Positions 17,460 through 27,260 of a stretch of 64,000 bases of DNA are shown here, piece after piece (the first letter of the stretch is position 1; each line of letters begins with the position of its first letter). The stretch lies in contig JAUIIO010000006.1 in the NCBI GenBank assembly GCA_030431715.1, forward strand, positions 62,001-126,000, written 5' to 3'. Position numbers and translations under genes: made by a program. The notes beneath the pieces were generated by a model that was not told the origin of the DNA, ran no database searches, and worked only from the letters and a program-made list of their open reading frames with translations. The DNA is from a bacterium (GTDB taxonomy: Bacteria; Bdellovibrionota_C; UBA2361; RFPC01).

Positions 17460-18801
17460 GGAAGCTACCCGTTTACTCACAGAGCTTTGTAAATCTCACC
17501 TCTTACAAAACGTCCTTAGCGCGCTTGGTGAAGATTCTGAGTGCCATCTAGTTGGCGGGGTTGTTCGCGATGCGCTCCTTGGTGAGTCGCGAGAAGACAT
17601 CGACATGGCTTCGGTGTTACACCCAGAAGAGGCTCGGCAAAGGCTCTCTGCAGCGGGATTTCACGTTGTTGATACCGGTATAGAACACGGCACTATCACT
17701 GTCGTGTCTGAAGGTAAGAACCTTGAGCTTACCACCTTCCGATCTCCCTCAGCTCGAAACGAAACAAGCTATTCAGATTCAATTGAAACTGATCTTAGTG
17801 GGCGTGACTTTACCATTAACGCTATAGCATTCGATCCGGGGACTTCCTCACTCGTGGATCCACACGGCGGACAAAAAGACCTTAAAGATAAAGTCCTCAG
17901 AGCAGTAGGAAGCGCCAGCGATCGCATCCTTGAAGACCCCCTTAGAAGCCTGCGAGCTGTTCGCTTTGGGCCTGCTGCGGGAAGAGAGTTAGACGTGTCA
18001 CTTCGCGCCGCAGTCAAAGACCACAAAGAACTTTTAAAAGATGTCTCAATTGAGCGCATTCGTGATGAACTGGTAAAGATACTCTGCTCCCCCTGCCCCT
18101 CCCCGGCATTAAATTACCTGATAGAAGCAAGCATTCTTGAGATGTTTCTCCCTGAAGTTATGCCTTCAGTCGGCTTTGAACAAAATGAGTTTCATATCCA
18201 TGACGTTTATGAACACACGTTATGGGTTATTGAGAGAGCACCAGCCACAGAACTTTTACGTCTCTCGGCTCTCTTTCACGACCTCGGCAAACCTCACACC
18301 CTCTCTGTCGGAGAAGATGGCCGGAGACACTTCTACAAGCATGAGCACGTAAGTGAAGACATCGCAAAGAAAGTAATGAAGCGGATGCGTTTCCCTAAAA
18401 AACTGACGGAAAACGTTGCAACACTAGTACGCTACCATATGCGCCCTCTTGATTGTGGCCCGGCTGGAACCAGACGGCTTATGCGAGATCTCGATACTCT
18501 TTTTGAGGATTGGCTTCTTTTTAAACGAGCCGATATGCCGCCGGTTTTTACTGAAGAGGAATTTCAGGAAGCATACGACCAATTTCAGGAGATGGTCCAG
18601 ACCGAACACGCGCGCACCTCACTCCCTGAGTATGGCCACCTCGCTGTTAATGGGAATGACCTCATTAAAGAGGGCATGGCGCCCGGCAAAAAGCTCGGAA
18701 CAGTGCTTAAAGCTCTAGAAGAAGCCGTTATCGAGGAACCAGAAAAAAACCAGAAAGAGCTTCTTCTTGAATTAGCAAAGACGCTGTATAAAGAGTTGTA
18801 A
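17401..18801 (+). CDS. cca: CCA-adding enzyme / tRNA nucleotidyltransferase with HD domain
   Basis: This enzyme adds or repairs the 3' CCA of tRNAs. The nucleotidyltransferase head has LVGGVVRDALLG (residues 50-61) and EDIDMA with catalytic Asp66 and Asp68. The motif FTINAIAFD and the LEDPLRSLRAVRF neck are class II signatures. The C-terminal half holds an HD phosphohydrolase-like domain (HIHDVYEHT, LFHDLGKPH with His293-Asp294, KHEHVSE, YHMRP). There is no in-frame alternative start before the catalytic core except this ATG, which overlaps the HNH gene. Need for the enzyme is plain here, since tRNA-Ala encodes no CCA. Confidence 0.93.
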   Translation: MVESQDPGTSSSLPSPVKSEEATRLLTELCKSHLLQNVLSALGEDSECHLVGGVVRDALLGESREDIDMASVLHPEEARQRLSAAGFHVVDTGIEHGTITVVSEGKNLELTTFRSPSARNETSYSDSIETDLSGRDFTINAIAFDPGTSSLVDPHGGQKDLKDKVLRAVGSASDRILEDPLRSLRAVRFGPAAGRELDVSLRAAVKDHKELLKDVSIERIRDELVKILCSPCPSPALNYLIEASILEMFLPEVMPSVGFEQNEFHIHDVYEHTLWVIERAPATELLRLSALFHDLGKPHTLSVGEDGRRHFYKHEHVSEDIAKKVMKRMRFPKKLTENVATLVRYHMRPLDCGPAGTRRLMRDLDTLFEDWLLFKRADMPPVFTEEEFQEAYDQFQEMVQTEHARTSLPEYGHLAVNGNDLIKEGMAPGKKLGTVLKALEEAVIEEPEKNQKELLLELAKTLYKEL

Positions 18802-18804
18802 GGT

Positions 18805-19302
18805 ATGAATTGGAAGCTCATTACACAAACCTCGCTCGCACTTATTTGCATTGTACTCTACAGCGCAAACACCCTGACATTTCCAACACAAGAATCCCAA
18901 AAATTTTCTGAGTGGCTTTCTGGAGTATCCCCCACTCTTACCGGACAAGAATATGCAAATAACCCGGAAATAAAGGTAATACTGAGATCAAATCTTGAAA
19001 ATTTTAAGGGCAACTGGGAGGTCTATATTCCTGAGAAGTCTGATGACCGCTCCGTACTCGACCGGGGGCTTAGGCTTCTTGAGCTTATTAAAGTGAGTAG
19101 CGCGCTTTCCCCGGGATCGGCCACTGGCAAAATCCCAGATATCACCTTACAGATCATCTCAGAATCGCAAAACTTCTCGTCCACTATTACTCGTGATGAA
19201 CTTAAAAAAAACATCTCTCTACAAACTCTCCTAAAGCTTATCACCATTTACTCAGAACCAACGCAAACTGCTGATACAACAAAAGAGGATAGCAACGCAT
19301 GA
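18805..19302 (+). CDS. Short membrane-anchored protein of unknown function
   Basis: One N-terminal hydrophobic helix (about residues 6-24) serves as a signal anchor or uncleaved signal, followed by a soluble domain of 140 residues. I recognise no family. It starts 3 nt after the CCA-enzyme stop and overlaps the HD-domain gene by 4 nt (ATGA), so HNH, cca, this gene and the HD gene form one operon. Confidence 0.65.
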   Translation: MNWKLITQTSLALICIVLYSANTLTFPTQESQKFSEWLSGVSPTLTGQEYANNPEIKVILRSNLENFKGNWEVYIPEKSDDRSVLDRGLRLLELIKVSSALSPGSATGKIPDITLQIISESQNFSSTITRDELKKNISLQTLLKLITIYSEPTQTADTTKEDSNA

Positions 19303-19877
19303 AAACAAGAGATGACGCCTTAGCACTCCTACATGAGTACACAAAATCAGAGAGCTTACTTAAACACGCACTAAGTGTAGAAGCCGCTATGCGCTGGTAT
19401 GCTACTTACTTTGAGTGTCCTGCAGACGAAGTAGAAAAATGGGGAATATGCGGATTATTACACGACTTTGACTATGAGAAATATCCCGAACCAGTTGCCC
19501 CTGACGGCCATCCATTTAAAGGCAATTCAATTCTAGAAGAGCTCGGATACCCCGAGGACCTTCGTACCGCCATTATGGGCCATGCGCTTTATACAGAGAC
19601 TCCAAGAGAGACACAGATGGCAAAAACTCTTTTTGCTGTTGATGAGCTGTGTGGCCTTATCACTGCCGCCACGCTTGTACGCCCCGATCGCTCACTGCTA
19701 ACCCTGACTCCAAAATCAGTAAAAAAGAAGATAAAAGACAAAGCCTTCGCTAAAGGATGTAACCGCGAAGATATCAAACTCGGCGCCGAAGAACTCGGCA
19801 TTGAGCTCGGGCAACATATTGAGAACACCATTGCTGGCATGCAAGCGATTGCTAACGACTTGGGGCTTGCGGGATAA
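19299..19877 (+). CDS. HD domain phosphohydrolase
   Basis: This 192-residue protein has the HD signature: His23 (LKHALSVE), LLHDFDYE (His55-Asp56), a histidine pair at His71 and His95 (GHPF, GHAL) and Asp115 (AVDEL). Such HDIG-type single-domain proteins hydrolyse phosphate esters such as nucleotides; the substrate cannot be told. It is the last gene of the HNH-cca operon and is followed by an inverted repeat pair. Confidence 0.85.
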   Translation: MKTRDDALALLHEYTKSESLLKHALSVEAAMRWYATYFECPADEVEKWGICGLLHDFDYEKYPEPVAPDGHPFKGNSILEELGYPEDLRTAIMGHALYTETPRETQMAKTLFAVDELCGLITAATLVRPDRSLLTLTPKSVKKKIKDKAFAKGCNREDIKLGAEELGIELGQHIENTIAGMQAIANDLGLAG

Positions 19878-19896
19878 GTTCATAAGATGGCCTTAC

Positions 19897-20025
19897 GTCA
19901 TTGCGAGGAGACGAGAGCCTTGGCTCGAGCGACGCGGCAATCCCCAAGACTAGAATAGAAATTTGTAGCAAGGGCATGGAGATTGCCACGTCGTTCGGTC
20001 TACGACCTCAGCTCCTCGCAATGAC
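19897..20025. repeat. Inverted pair of the GTCATTGCGAGGAG dispersed repeat
   Basis: The left copy (19897-19945) begins GTCATTGCGAGGAG and ends GACGCGGCAATCCCC. The right copy (19979-20025) is the reverse complement and ends CTCCTCGCAATGAC. Together they can form a long hairpin between two convergent genes, so they may also stop transcription from both sides. Two more copies are at 51438 and 54057. Confidence 0.85.
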
Positions 20026-20065
20026 TACTGTGTGCGACAACCTCAAAATCAAGAATGATTTTAGA

Positions 20066-21865
20066 TTACCCGTTAGAAACCTCATCCTTAGGCGCAGGCA
20101 GGTTAAGCTCAATATGAAGCTCTCTAAGCTGTTCATCAGTCACCTCTGAAGGCGCACCCATCATCAGATCCTGACCGGTCTGGCTCATTGGGAATGCAAT
20201 TACTTGCCGTAGGTTCTTCTGATCAGCAATAAGCATCACAATCCGGTCGATTCCGGGAGCGATACCTCCGTGAGGCGGCGCGCCAACTTTAAATGCGCGG
20301 ATCATACCACCAAAGTTTTTATCAACCTCTTCATTAGAGTATCCCGCAATCTCAAAGGCACGGTACATGATATCTGGTCGGTGGTTTCTAATCGCACCAG
20401 AAGAGAGTTCAACTCCGTTACACACCAGATCATACTGATAGGCGAGAATATCAAGAGGATCCATACTTTCAAGAGCTTCCATCCCTCCTTGCGGCATTGA
20501 GAACGGATTGTGTGAGAAATCAATCTTCCCTGTTCTCATATCCCGCTCATACATCGGGAAATCAGTAATCCAGCAGAACTTAAATTCCCCCTTTTCGATG
20601 AGCCCCAGTTCTGTACCTAGATACTCTCTTAGAAAACCCATGATATCTGCTAGCTGATAGAGATCCTGACTGGAGTAGAAGAACACACCGTCTCCGGGCT
20701 TAGCCCCAGTACGTTCAAGAAGTGTGGCTGTTTGCTCTTCGTTTAAGAACTTGGCAAGCGGCCCCTTAATCTCACCAGACTTTTCAACAAGAATCCAGCT
20801 GGCACCAGCCCCGCCCTTTTCTTTTACCCCTGTATCGGCTCTATCAAAGAAAGAACGTGGTCGCTCAAGCACATCTGCTACCTTAATGACTCGCACTGGC
20901 TTACCAGCAAAGGCGCGGAACTCACTTTTCTCAAACACATCAGAAACATCTTGAATAAAGAGCGGATTACGCAGATCTGGCTTATCAGAACCGTACTTAA
21001 GCATCGCTTCCCGGTACGGAATGCGCGGGAAAGGAATATCGGTAACGGTATCTTCAGGAACAAACTGACAGAAAACATCATTCATTACATCTTCTACCGT
21101 TGAGAAGATCTCATCCTGCGTGGCAAAGCTCATCTCGATATCAAGCTGATAGAACTCACCAGGGGAACGGTCAGCTCTGGCATCCTCGTCTCTAAAACAC
21201 GGAGCGATCTGAAAATAGCGATCAAAACCGGCAACCATTAAGAGCTGCTTAAACTGTTGCGGCGCTTGAGGAAGAGCATAGAATTTTCCAGGATGCATGC
21301 GCGACGGAACAATAAAGTCACGGGCACCTTCAGGGCTTGAAGAAGTCAGGATAGGAGTAGTCATCTCATTAAAACCAAGAGATACCATCTTATTCCTAAA
21401 CGCCGAAATTATCTTAATACGGAGTAATATATTTTCGTGCAGCGCCTGACGCCTTAGATCGAGGTAGCGGAACTTAAGCCTGAGCTCTTCAGAAACATCC
21501 GTATCAGGAAACACACTAAACGGAAGTGGCTCAGCAGCTCCTAAAATTTCAATCTCAGTAACAACGAGATCGACCTCACCAGTAGGAAGCTCAGGATTAA
21601 AGTTGTCCTCTCCTCTACTCTGTACCGTTCCTGAAACTGTGATACAGAACTCTTTACGTATACCTTCTGCGACCTTAGCAGCAGGAGATTCCGGCTGTAT
21701 CAACAGTTGAGATATCCCGTAGTTATCACGAAGCTCAAAGAATGTTATCCCGCCCAGATCGCGGATATTGTGTACCCATCCAGCAAGACGTACTTCCTGA
21801 CCGATATCAGCCGGACGTATTTCGTTACACAATTTGGTGCGGTAGATATGTGATTCACCAGACAT
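20066..21865 (-). CDS. aspS: Aspartyl-tRNA synthetase
   Basis: Class II synthetase charging tRNA-Asp. It has the bacterial layout: N-terminal OB-fold anticodon-binding domain (LAGWVHNIRDLGGITFFELRD), class II motif 2 (FRDEDARADR, about residue 222), an inserted GAD-type domain, and motif 3 (GIAPGIDRIVML, about residue 534). The 599-residue length is standard. The presence of AsnRS next door suggests that AspRS need not misacylate tRNA-Asn. No other gene overlaps it. Confidence 0.97.
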   Translation of the reverse strand: MSGESHIYRTKLCNEIRPADIGQEVRLAGWVHNIRDLGGITFFELRDNYGISQLLIQPESPAAKVAEGIRKEFCITVSGTVQSRGEDNFNPELPTGEVDLVVTEIEILGAAEPLPFSVFPDTDVSEELRLKFRYLDLRRQALHENILLRIKIISAFRNKMVSLGFNEMTTPILTSSSPEGARDFIVPSRMHPGKFYALPQAPQQFKQLLMVAGFDRYFQIAPCFRDEDARADRSPGEFYQLDIEMSFATQDEIFSTVEDVMNDVFCQFVPEDTVTDIPFPRIPYREAMLKYGSDKPDLRNPLFIQDVSDVFEKSEFRAFAGKPVRVIKVADVLERPRSFFDRADTGVKEKGGAGASWILVEKSGEIKGPLAKFLNEEQTATLLERTGAKPGDGVFFYSSQDLYQLADIMGFLREYLGTELGLIEKGEFKFCWITDFPMYERDMRTGKIDFSHNPFSMPQGGMEALESMDPLDILAYQYDLVCNGVELSSGAIRNHRPDIMYRAFEIAGYSNEEVDKNFGGMIRAFKVGAPPHGGIAPGIDRIVMLIADQKNLRQVIAFPMSQTGQDLMMGAPSEVTDEQLRELHIELNLPAPKDEVSNG

Positions 21866-21992
21866 TCTAAATCCTCTAAAAAATTCTCTGTACAGATCAG
21901 CTCGAACTGACCGTAATTCCGACAGATACTACCCTTTTTTAGTCGGATTTGTCGACTCTGCGGCAGGCTCTTAGGGGAGAAAGTTTAAAAAA

Positions 21993-23291
21993 TCAGGGTG
22001 TATACCGGTAAATCGTTCTCGGAAACGGGATCGTTTCACGGATGTGGTCAATTCCCGATAACCAGCTCACAAGCCGCTCAAGCCCGATTCCAAATCCACT
22101 ATGCGGAACAGACCCATAACGACGCGCATCAAGATACCATTCAAAATCCTCAACCGGCACCTTATTCTCCCCCATATACTTAAGAAGAACATCAGCATCG
22201 CACTCCCGTTCAGACCCGCCGATAAGCTCGCCGTATCCTTCGGTAGCCATAAGATCGCTTGCCAGTGAGAAGGTTGGATTATCAGGACAGCGCTTCATGT
22301 AGAAGGCTTTAATTTTAGCAGGCCATCTATCAATAAAGATCGGCTGATCAAAGATCTCACTCAGAATCTCCTCATCTTTCGCACCGAGATCAGTCTCTTC
22401 CGTGATCTCAGAACCGCGCTCTCTTAAGATCGCAACGATCTCACTGTGCGTTTTTCTAATAAACGGAGCCTTTATACCAGAGAGCTTTGAAGTATCTCGC
22501 TCAAGAATCTCAAGCTCTTCAGCATTTTGAGTAAGCACCTGATCGATGACGTACATCACTAGCTGCTCCTGAATCTGCATATTCTGCTCATGCTCAAAAA
22601 AAGCCATCTCAGCATCCATCATCCAAAATTCTGTTAGGTGCTTTCTGGTCTTACTCTTTTCAGCTCGAAAAACAGGACCAAAGTCATACACTCTTCCGTG
22701 AGCCGCAAGCGCTGCTTCAAGATACATCTGTCCGCTCTGTGATAGATACCCTGTCCCAACATCAAAGTACTCAAACTCAAAAAGGCTCGTCGTATCTTCA
22801 CACGCCGTTGAAGTAATAATAGGCGAATCAATACGTGTAAATGCGTTCTCTTTTAGAAATGTAATAATAGCGTACACAGCCGTATCGCGAATACGCTGGA
22901 TAGCCCACTGCTTTTTTGAACGGAGCCAGAGGTGTCGGTGCTGAAGAAGAAAGTCTGGGCCGTGCTCTTTTCTCCCAATAGGATAGTTGTCAGTCTTGTG
23001 GATGAGCTCAAGCGAAGTTGCCTGCATCTCATACACGCCCTCTTTCTTTGGGTGCTTTACGATAACGCCCGTAACAGAGATTGCGCTCTCTAATGTAAGC
23101 TCACCCGCAACCGCTATCGAAGCTTCATCGAGATCATTTTTAGCCGCAACAACCTGAATAAATCCGCTCCCATCACGAAGTTCAATAAATGAAATCTTTC
23201 CCGAAGAGCGCAGGTTACTTATCCATCCTTTAAGAGTAACTGTTTTATCACAAGACTCAGAGGCTTTAGAAATCAGTATATAATCGCTCAT
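21993..23291 (-). CDS. asnS: Asparaginyl-tRNA synthetase
   Basis: Class IIb synthetase charging tRNA-Asn. Its OB-fold domain (VTLKGWISNLRSSGKISFIELRDGSG) is followed by motif 2 (FRAEKSKTRKHLTEF) and motif 3 (GFGIGLERLV). I place the start at the ATG at 23291 because GGAG lies about 9 nt upstream and the protein then begins at the expected position. A longer in-frame extension to 23363 (24 residues) matches nothing in the family. It lies upstream of aspS on the same strand. Confidence 0.95.
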   Translation of the reverse strand: MSDYILISKASESCDKTVTLKGWISNLRSSGKISFIELRDGSGFIQVVAAKNDLDEASIAVAGELTLESAISVTGVIVKHPKKEGVYEMQATSLELIHKTDNYPIGRKEHGPDFLLQHRHLWLRSKKQWAIQRIRDTAVYAIITFLKENAFTRIDSPIITSTACEDTTSLFEFEYFDVGTGYLSQSGQMYLEAALAAHGRVYDFGPVFRAEKSKTRKHLTEFWMMDAEMAFFEHEQNMQIQEQLVMYVIDQVLTQNAEELEILERDTSKLSGIKAPFIRKTHSEIVAILRERGSEITEETDLGAKDEEILSEIFDQPIFIDRWPAKIKAFYMKRCPDNPTFSLASDLMATEGYGELIGGSERECDADVLLKYMGENKVPVEDFEWYLDARRYGSVPHSGFGIGLERLVSWLSGIDHIRETIPFPRTIYRYTP

Positions 23292-23503
23292 ACAACATTC
23301 TCCAATACAGCTGACAGTCAGCCGGGGCAATTCCCCTTCTAATCCCAATACTAGAATTCGCATTCAAGTCATTCAAGAGCGAAAAGTAGCCAGAGCTTAG
23401 TTCTTATGCTCGCTCCACTTAAAATATAAGCGTATTTCTTAGAAGCCCCTGAGAAAGAACTTTTAAACCTCAACATCAGTCTCAATGAGCACGATAATCA
23501 CTG

Positions 23504-23977
23504 ATGATGCTTTTATTTGAGGCCACGGAAAAAGATAAAGGTTTTACCCTGCTGGAACTACTGGTTACGATAGGCATTGTAGGTATTCTCTCAGCAATCG
23601 CTATTCCCCAGTACAGCACTTACCGGTTGCGAGCAAAGGCTGCCGCCACCGCGGGAGAGCTGAAAAACTTCTCCACTGCCTTTTACGCCTATCTCACCGA
23701 TAATGAAGACTGGCCCCCCGATTCACATCTCATCTTGCCTGCCGGCATGGAGGCATACATCACCCAGCGTATCTGGGACGAGCAAACACCACTTGGCGGG
23801 AACTACAACTGGGAGGGCCCAGATGGCTACCCGTACGCTGGAATATCGATCTGGGGCGCAACAGAGCCTGATGAGACTTTTAGTATCGTTGATAGAATGC
23901 TCGACAACGGCAATCTGAACACCGGAAGATTCCGCAAAACTCCAAACGGCAGATACACCTATATCCTTGAAGAATAG
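23504..23977 (+). CDS. Type IV pilin-like (pseudopilin) protein
   Basis: The leader EATEKDKG is followed by FTLLELLVTIGIVGILSAIAIPQY. This is a class III signal: cleavage after Gly and N-methylation of Phe by a prepilin peptidase, with Glu5 of the mature helix present. The remaining 125 residues form a short globular head, as in type II secretion pseudopilins or minor pilins. No pilus or secretion machinery genes are next to it. The start codon choice between two adjacent ATGs is open, because no ribosome site is clear. Confidence 0.85.
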   Translation: MMLLFEATEKDKGFTLLELLVTIGIVGILSAIAIPQYSTYRLRAKAAATAGELKNFSTAFYAYLTDNEDWPPDSHLILPAGMEAYITQRIWDEQTPLGGNYNWEGPDGYPYAGISIWGATEPDETFSIVDRMLDNGNLNTGRFRKTPNGRYTYILEE

Positions 23978-24073
23978 AGGGATTTAGCCCCTAAAATCTT
24001 CATTTTCAACCATCTCACTTTTTTTTGCTTAGCATATTTCAGGCAGGTAGAATTTCTATCTTGGGAGATTACT

Positions 24074-24958
24074 ATGGCTACACCAAAAACCAATACAGAT
24101 GCGAATATCATACGCGAAGTGCCAGAACTGACCGATCAGGGATCTGAGATATCAAGAAGCTCAAATTTAGCGGATATCGCTGCTCACTGGCAATTTGACG
24201 TGCGAGAAAAAGGTACCCTTACCTACGATGATGAGCGCACCGATCTCAGCCGTAATGAGATAATTGATCTTACTAGTGCTCCTACTCAAGAAGCTCTTCC
24301 GATACTGCTCAGAGTTATCGCTAGTGAAGTTAGTGAAAATAAGAGAGAGAGCGCTATTAAAGCACTAGCCGGGCACGGTGGTGAATATGTTTGTACTCTC
24401 CTTGAATCCATCTACGCCGGACACGAAACATCAAAGTTTGGACAGGGCGCCGCGAAAAAGGCGCTTAAGCAGCTGGGGCTTACCAGAGATGATGAGCCAG
24501 TCTTTAATCCAAACAACTTACAAAGAGCTTTTCTCACTCTCTGTGCCAGCAGAGATCGTACAGAGATACCTTTTAGAGGATCAAATAATTTTGCCGAAGT
24601 TCAAAATATCGAATCACTCACCAGCGCGCTCGTAGGCTTTTCGATATTCGATGCTCAGATTACCCGCCTTGAAACAAAAATGAGTTTTGACGTCCAGAAA
24701 GCAGAACAGGTCTGCAAACAGGCTGGTCTTGAGACAAGACTTCTAGGCGATAACGCACTTGAGGTCTCCGGCAACACGTGGCCTGGCTTTGGTCAGACAC
24801 AGCCAGAGCTTCAACTTGTCTTCTGGGTAAAGAGTCGTTCACAGAAGAGCCCGGTACTTCGAATATTCGCAAGTCAGATTCCGGCTAGCACCGGTTGTGA
24901 TAGCTGGCGCTCAGCATCAAGACTTCTTATGCGGCTAGCTAGCTGGTCAGGAGGTTGA
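24074..24958 (+). CDS. Unknown protein with HEAT-like segment, first gene of the SNF2-helicase operon
   Basis: No known family is recognised. About residues 75-140 (EALPILLRVIASEVSENKRESAIKAL...) look like two alpha-helical HEAT-type repeats, followed by a mixed C-terminal domain of about 130 residues. No signal peptide or membrane helix is seen. It is the first of four genes packed with almost no spacing (3-nt gap, 1-nt overlap, 11-nt gap), so the products probably act together. The ribosome site GGGAG lies before the ATG. Confidence 0.6.
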   Translation: MATPKTNTDANIIREVPELTDQGSEISRSSNLADIAAHWQFDVREKGTLTYDDERTDLSRNEIIDLTSAPTQEALPILLRVIASEVSENKRESAIKALAGHGGEYVCTLLESIYAGHETSKFGQGAAKKALKQLGLTRDDEPVFNPNNLQRAFLTLCASRDRTEIPFRGSNNFAEVQNIESLTSALVGFSIFDAQITRLETKMSFDVQKAEQVCKQAGLETRLLGDNALEVSGNTWPGFGQTQPELQLVFWVKSRSQKSPVLRIFASQIPASTGCDSWRSASRLLMRLASWSGG

Positions 24959-24961
24959 CTG

Positions 24962-25114
24962 ATGACTCAGGAATCTGTGAAGAGCAGTCCTACAAATGGT
25001 GAAGCAGATACGCGGAGACACAGTTCGAACGGCCCCTCGCGCTCTGCAGGGAATGCTTCTGTAGACCTTGGATCGTTACTCCAATTTGCAAAGCAAGTTG
25101 AGGAGGGGAACTAA
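24962..25114 (+). CDS. Very small protein (50 residues) in the SNF2 operon
   Basis: An ATG three nt after the previous stop opens 50 codons and ends in TAATG, sharing one base with the next start. Product features: a Ser/Asn/Arg-rich N-terminal half and a C-terminal helix-like LGSLLQFAKQVEEGN. Close packing between two genes argues that it is translated. It may be a small adaptor or linker; no homologue is known to me. Confidence 0.6.
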   Translation: MTQESVKSSPTNGEADTRRHSSNGPSRSAGNASVDLGSLLQFAKQVEEGN

Positions 25115-27249
25115 TGGGCCAGCAAAGTAGAGGAAGATCAGAACGCATTGATATTGATCAGTACGTGGCAGATCAGGCAGAGTATGAAGAACTACTCAAG
25201 CACGCTGACGAGCCTCAGTCTAAGAAAAAACATGAAAAGCTCGTCCCTGCTGAACAAGTTGATCTCGACACGTCTTCAGAAGTTGGAGAGGTCTATAATC
25301 CCCATAATATCAAAGAAGCGTATGTCGATATTCCAGTTGGGGATTTTAAAACTGAAGAACTCGATGCTATCCAGAGGTTTCTTGATCAGGTTATCAGACC
25401 AGAATATGACCAACCTGCGACTTATTCCTCACCAAAAAGAAACCATCTTACCTATGGATGGCAGCCGAACTTTTCCACCGAATTTCAATTAGAACTTCAA
25501 AGCGGAACACATACAAACCTATATGAAAGAATTCAGAAATGGGTTTCTACGGTAAGGAAGTTTAGGAGCCAAGCACTTGATCGCGGAAACTTAGAAACAT
25601 TTATCTCAGGAGTGTCTCAGAGTAATTCAAAGGCTCTTGCTGATTCAACACACGGGGAACAAATAAGTCTCGGCATTCGTCTAAAGACAAAGAGCTTTGT
25701 CGGAAATTCTACAAAAGAAGATCCGCAAGGGTGGCTTTTATCGCTTGAACACCCAGAAGGCCCCAAGAGTCCACGTCACTGGCGTACACTTATTGGAATC
25801 ACAAGACTTGATGAAAAGAAATACAACATCAGTGTGATTAACCAGTACTGGATACGGACTGATTTCCAAGGAGAACCGCCAAGCCCTCCAGAATTCAGCA
25901 CGCCACGTATTGTTCGTGAACTTTTAAGCTCAGGTAGATCAGGAAAATGGAATATTCTGAGTGGAAGCACTCCGATGTCCAATTATCCTCTAACAATCGA
26001 TCAATATAACCCGAAGGTAGTAGCAGACAGTATTGTTGATAAAGGGCGCCGACTAGCACTCGTTGTAATGTCTCCACGCTATAACTCTAAAGACGAAGAA
26101 CCTCAGTATCCCCTTAATCCTACTGAAGTCGGCAAGCTTCTCGGCGGGCTTGCGACGGTCATGGTGCTAAAAGACAACAGTGTCCGACATGCGCTTTCTT
26201 ACCTCGATGTTCAAGTCTCACCCAAAGATCTTCCATCTTTTGGATGGCTCAAGGTCTACATGCCAAATGGTGCACATTCAGCGTTGCAAAAAGTAATCGC
26301 CTATTCCGATGAAGAGATCGCGATGGGAGGTGAGGATATCTTGCACCGTATTCACCGAACAGCGCTCCAACTCGCACTTGAACAACAGCGAAGTGATGAA
26401 CATCTTTCCAGTGCCGTTACGATACGAAGCAAGTCAGATATTGCAAGAGCCGAGTCTGCGCACCGACTTGCCATCCAGCGTGAAAAATATAAACAAGCAC
26501 AAGACGAACTCGCAAATGTTTCTAAGACCTCCGTTCTTGATCAGGAAGAATCAAAAGAAGTTGCCGAGATGCGGCTTTATATTGAGATGCTAGAACAAGA
26601 GAACTCTTCGCTCAGTGATAACAGAAGTGCGCTCAGTGAAATCAATGACGAACTCAGACAGGATAATGAAATTCTCAAAGAAGAGATTAGATCAACAAAG
26701 GCCTTTGCGGAGCGGCTAAAAGGGTTGCTAAAAAATGGGTCCTCCTCCCAACCAGACCAAAGCTTAGCACCTCCTACTAATGTACGTGAGGCTCTCGTGT
26801 ACATTGAGAGTAAGTACCCAGAGAAAGTAGAAATTCTGGAGGAAGCAAGAGCCGGAGCGAAGGATATGGTTGATAACAATATGCCTAACTCGCGCACACA
26901 GCAGATGAAAGCACTCAAGCTTATTGAAAACATGGCAACAATTCTCTGGCAGCTGCGATTCGAAGAAGAAGGATTTCATGCACCTGAGTTTAAGAATAGA
27001 ACTGGCTTTGACATTTCTATGAGTGACGGACCAGTAGTTGCAAAAGACCCGAATCTCCGCTCTCACCGTGAGGTCATATACGAGGATAAAATAGTATACG
27101 CGGCTGCTCATACAAAATCCGGGCGAAACCCGGGCGATCAAATTCGTATTCACTTTTTCTTTGATGAAGAAAAGAAGAAGGTCATTATCGCTAAAGTAGC
27201 TGACCACTTACCAATAGGATCTTCAAAGGCTAATGGCGACAGGGCATAG
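25114..27249 (+). CDS. Coiled-coil protein of the SNF2 operon
   Basis: This soluble protein of 711 residues has no recognised N-terminal domain (about 1-440). A long acidic coiled coil spans about residues 442-540 (EMRLYIEMLEQENSSL, then EINDELRQDNEILKEEI). The C-terminal domain (about 550-705) contains HTKSGRNPGDQIRIHFFFDEE and KKVIIAKVADHLP, a pattern reminiscent of beta-hairpin domains at the ends of proteins in bacterial conflict systems; this resemblance is weak. GAGGAGG provides a strong ribosome site 8-10 nt before the ATG, inside the upstream 50-codon gene. The coiled coil suggests dimerisation or a scaffold for the helicase. Confidence 0.7.
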   Translation: MGQQSRGRSERIDIDQYVADQAEYEELLKHADEPQSKKKHEKLVPAEQVDLDTSSEVGEVYNPHNIKEAYVDIPVGDFKTEELDAIQRFLDQVIRPEYDQPATYSSPKRNHLTYGWQPNFSTEFQLELQSGTHTNLYERIQKWVSTVRKFRSQALDRGNLETFISGVSQSNSKALADSTHGEQISLGIRLKTKSFVGNSTKEDPQGWLLSLEHPEGPKSPRHWRTLIGITRLDEKKYNISVINQYWIRTDFQGEPPSPPEFSTPRIVRELLSSGRSGKWNILSGSTPMSNYPLTIDQYNPKVVADSIVDKGRRLALVVMSPRYNSKDEEPQYPLNPTEVGKLLGGLATVMVLKDNSVRHALSYLDVQVSPKDLPSFGWLKVYMPNGAHSALQKVIAYSDEEIAMGGEDILHRIHRTALQLALEQQRSDEHLSSAVTIRSKSDIARAESAHRLAIQREKYKQAQDELANVSKTSVLDQEESKEVAEMRLYIEMLEQENSSLSDNRSALSEINDELRQDNEILKEEIRSTKAFAERLKGLLKNGSSSQPDQSLAPPTNVREALVYIESKYPEKVEILEEARAGAKDMVDNNMPNSRTQQMKALKLIENMATILWQLRFEEEGFHAPEFKNRTGFDISMSDGPVVAKDPNLRSHREVIYEDKIVYAAAHTKSGRNPGDQIRIHFFFDEEKKKVIIAKVADHLPIGSSKANGDRA

Positions 27250-27260
27250 GGATTCTAAAG

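Noticed and set aside
21993..23363. Longer AsnRS start at 23363
   Set aside because: The 24 extra residues match no part of AsnRS, and the ATG at 23291 has a ribosome site.
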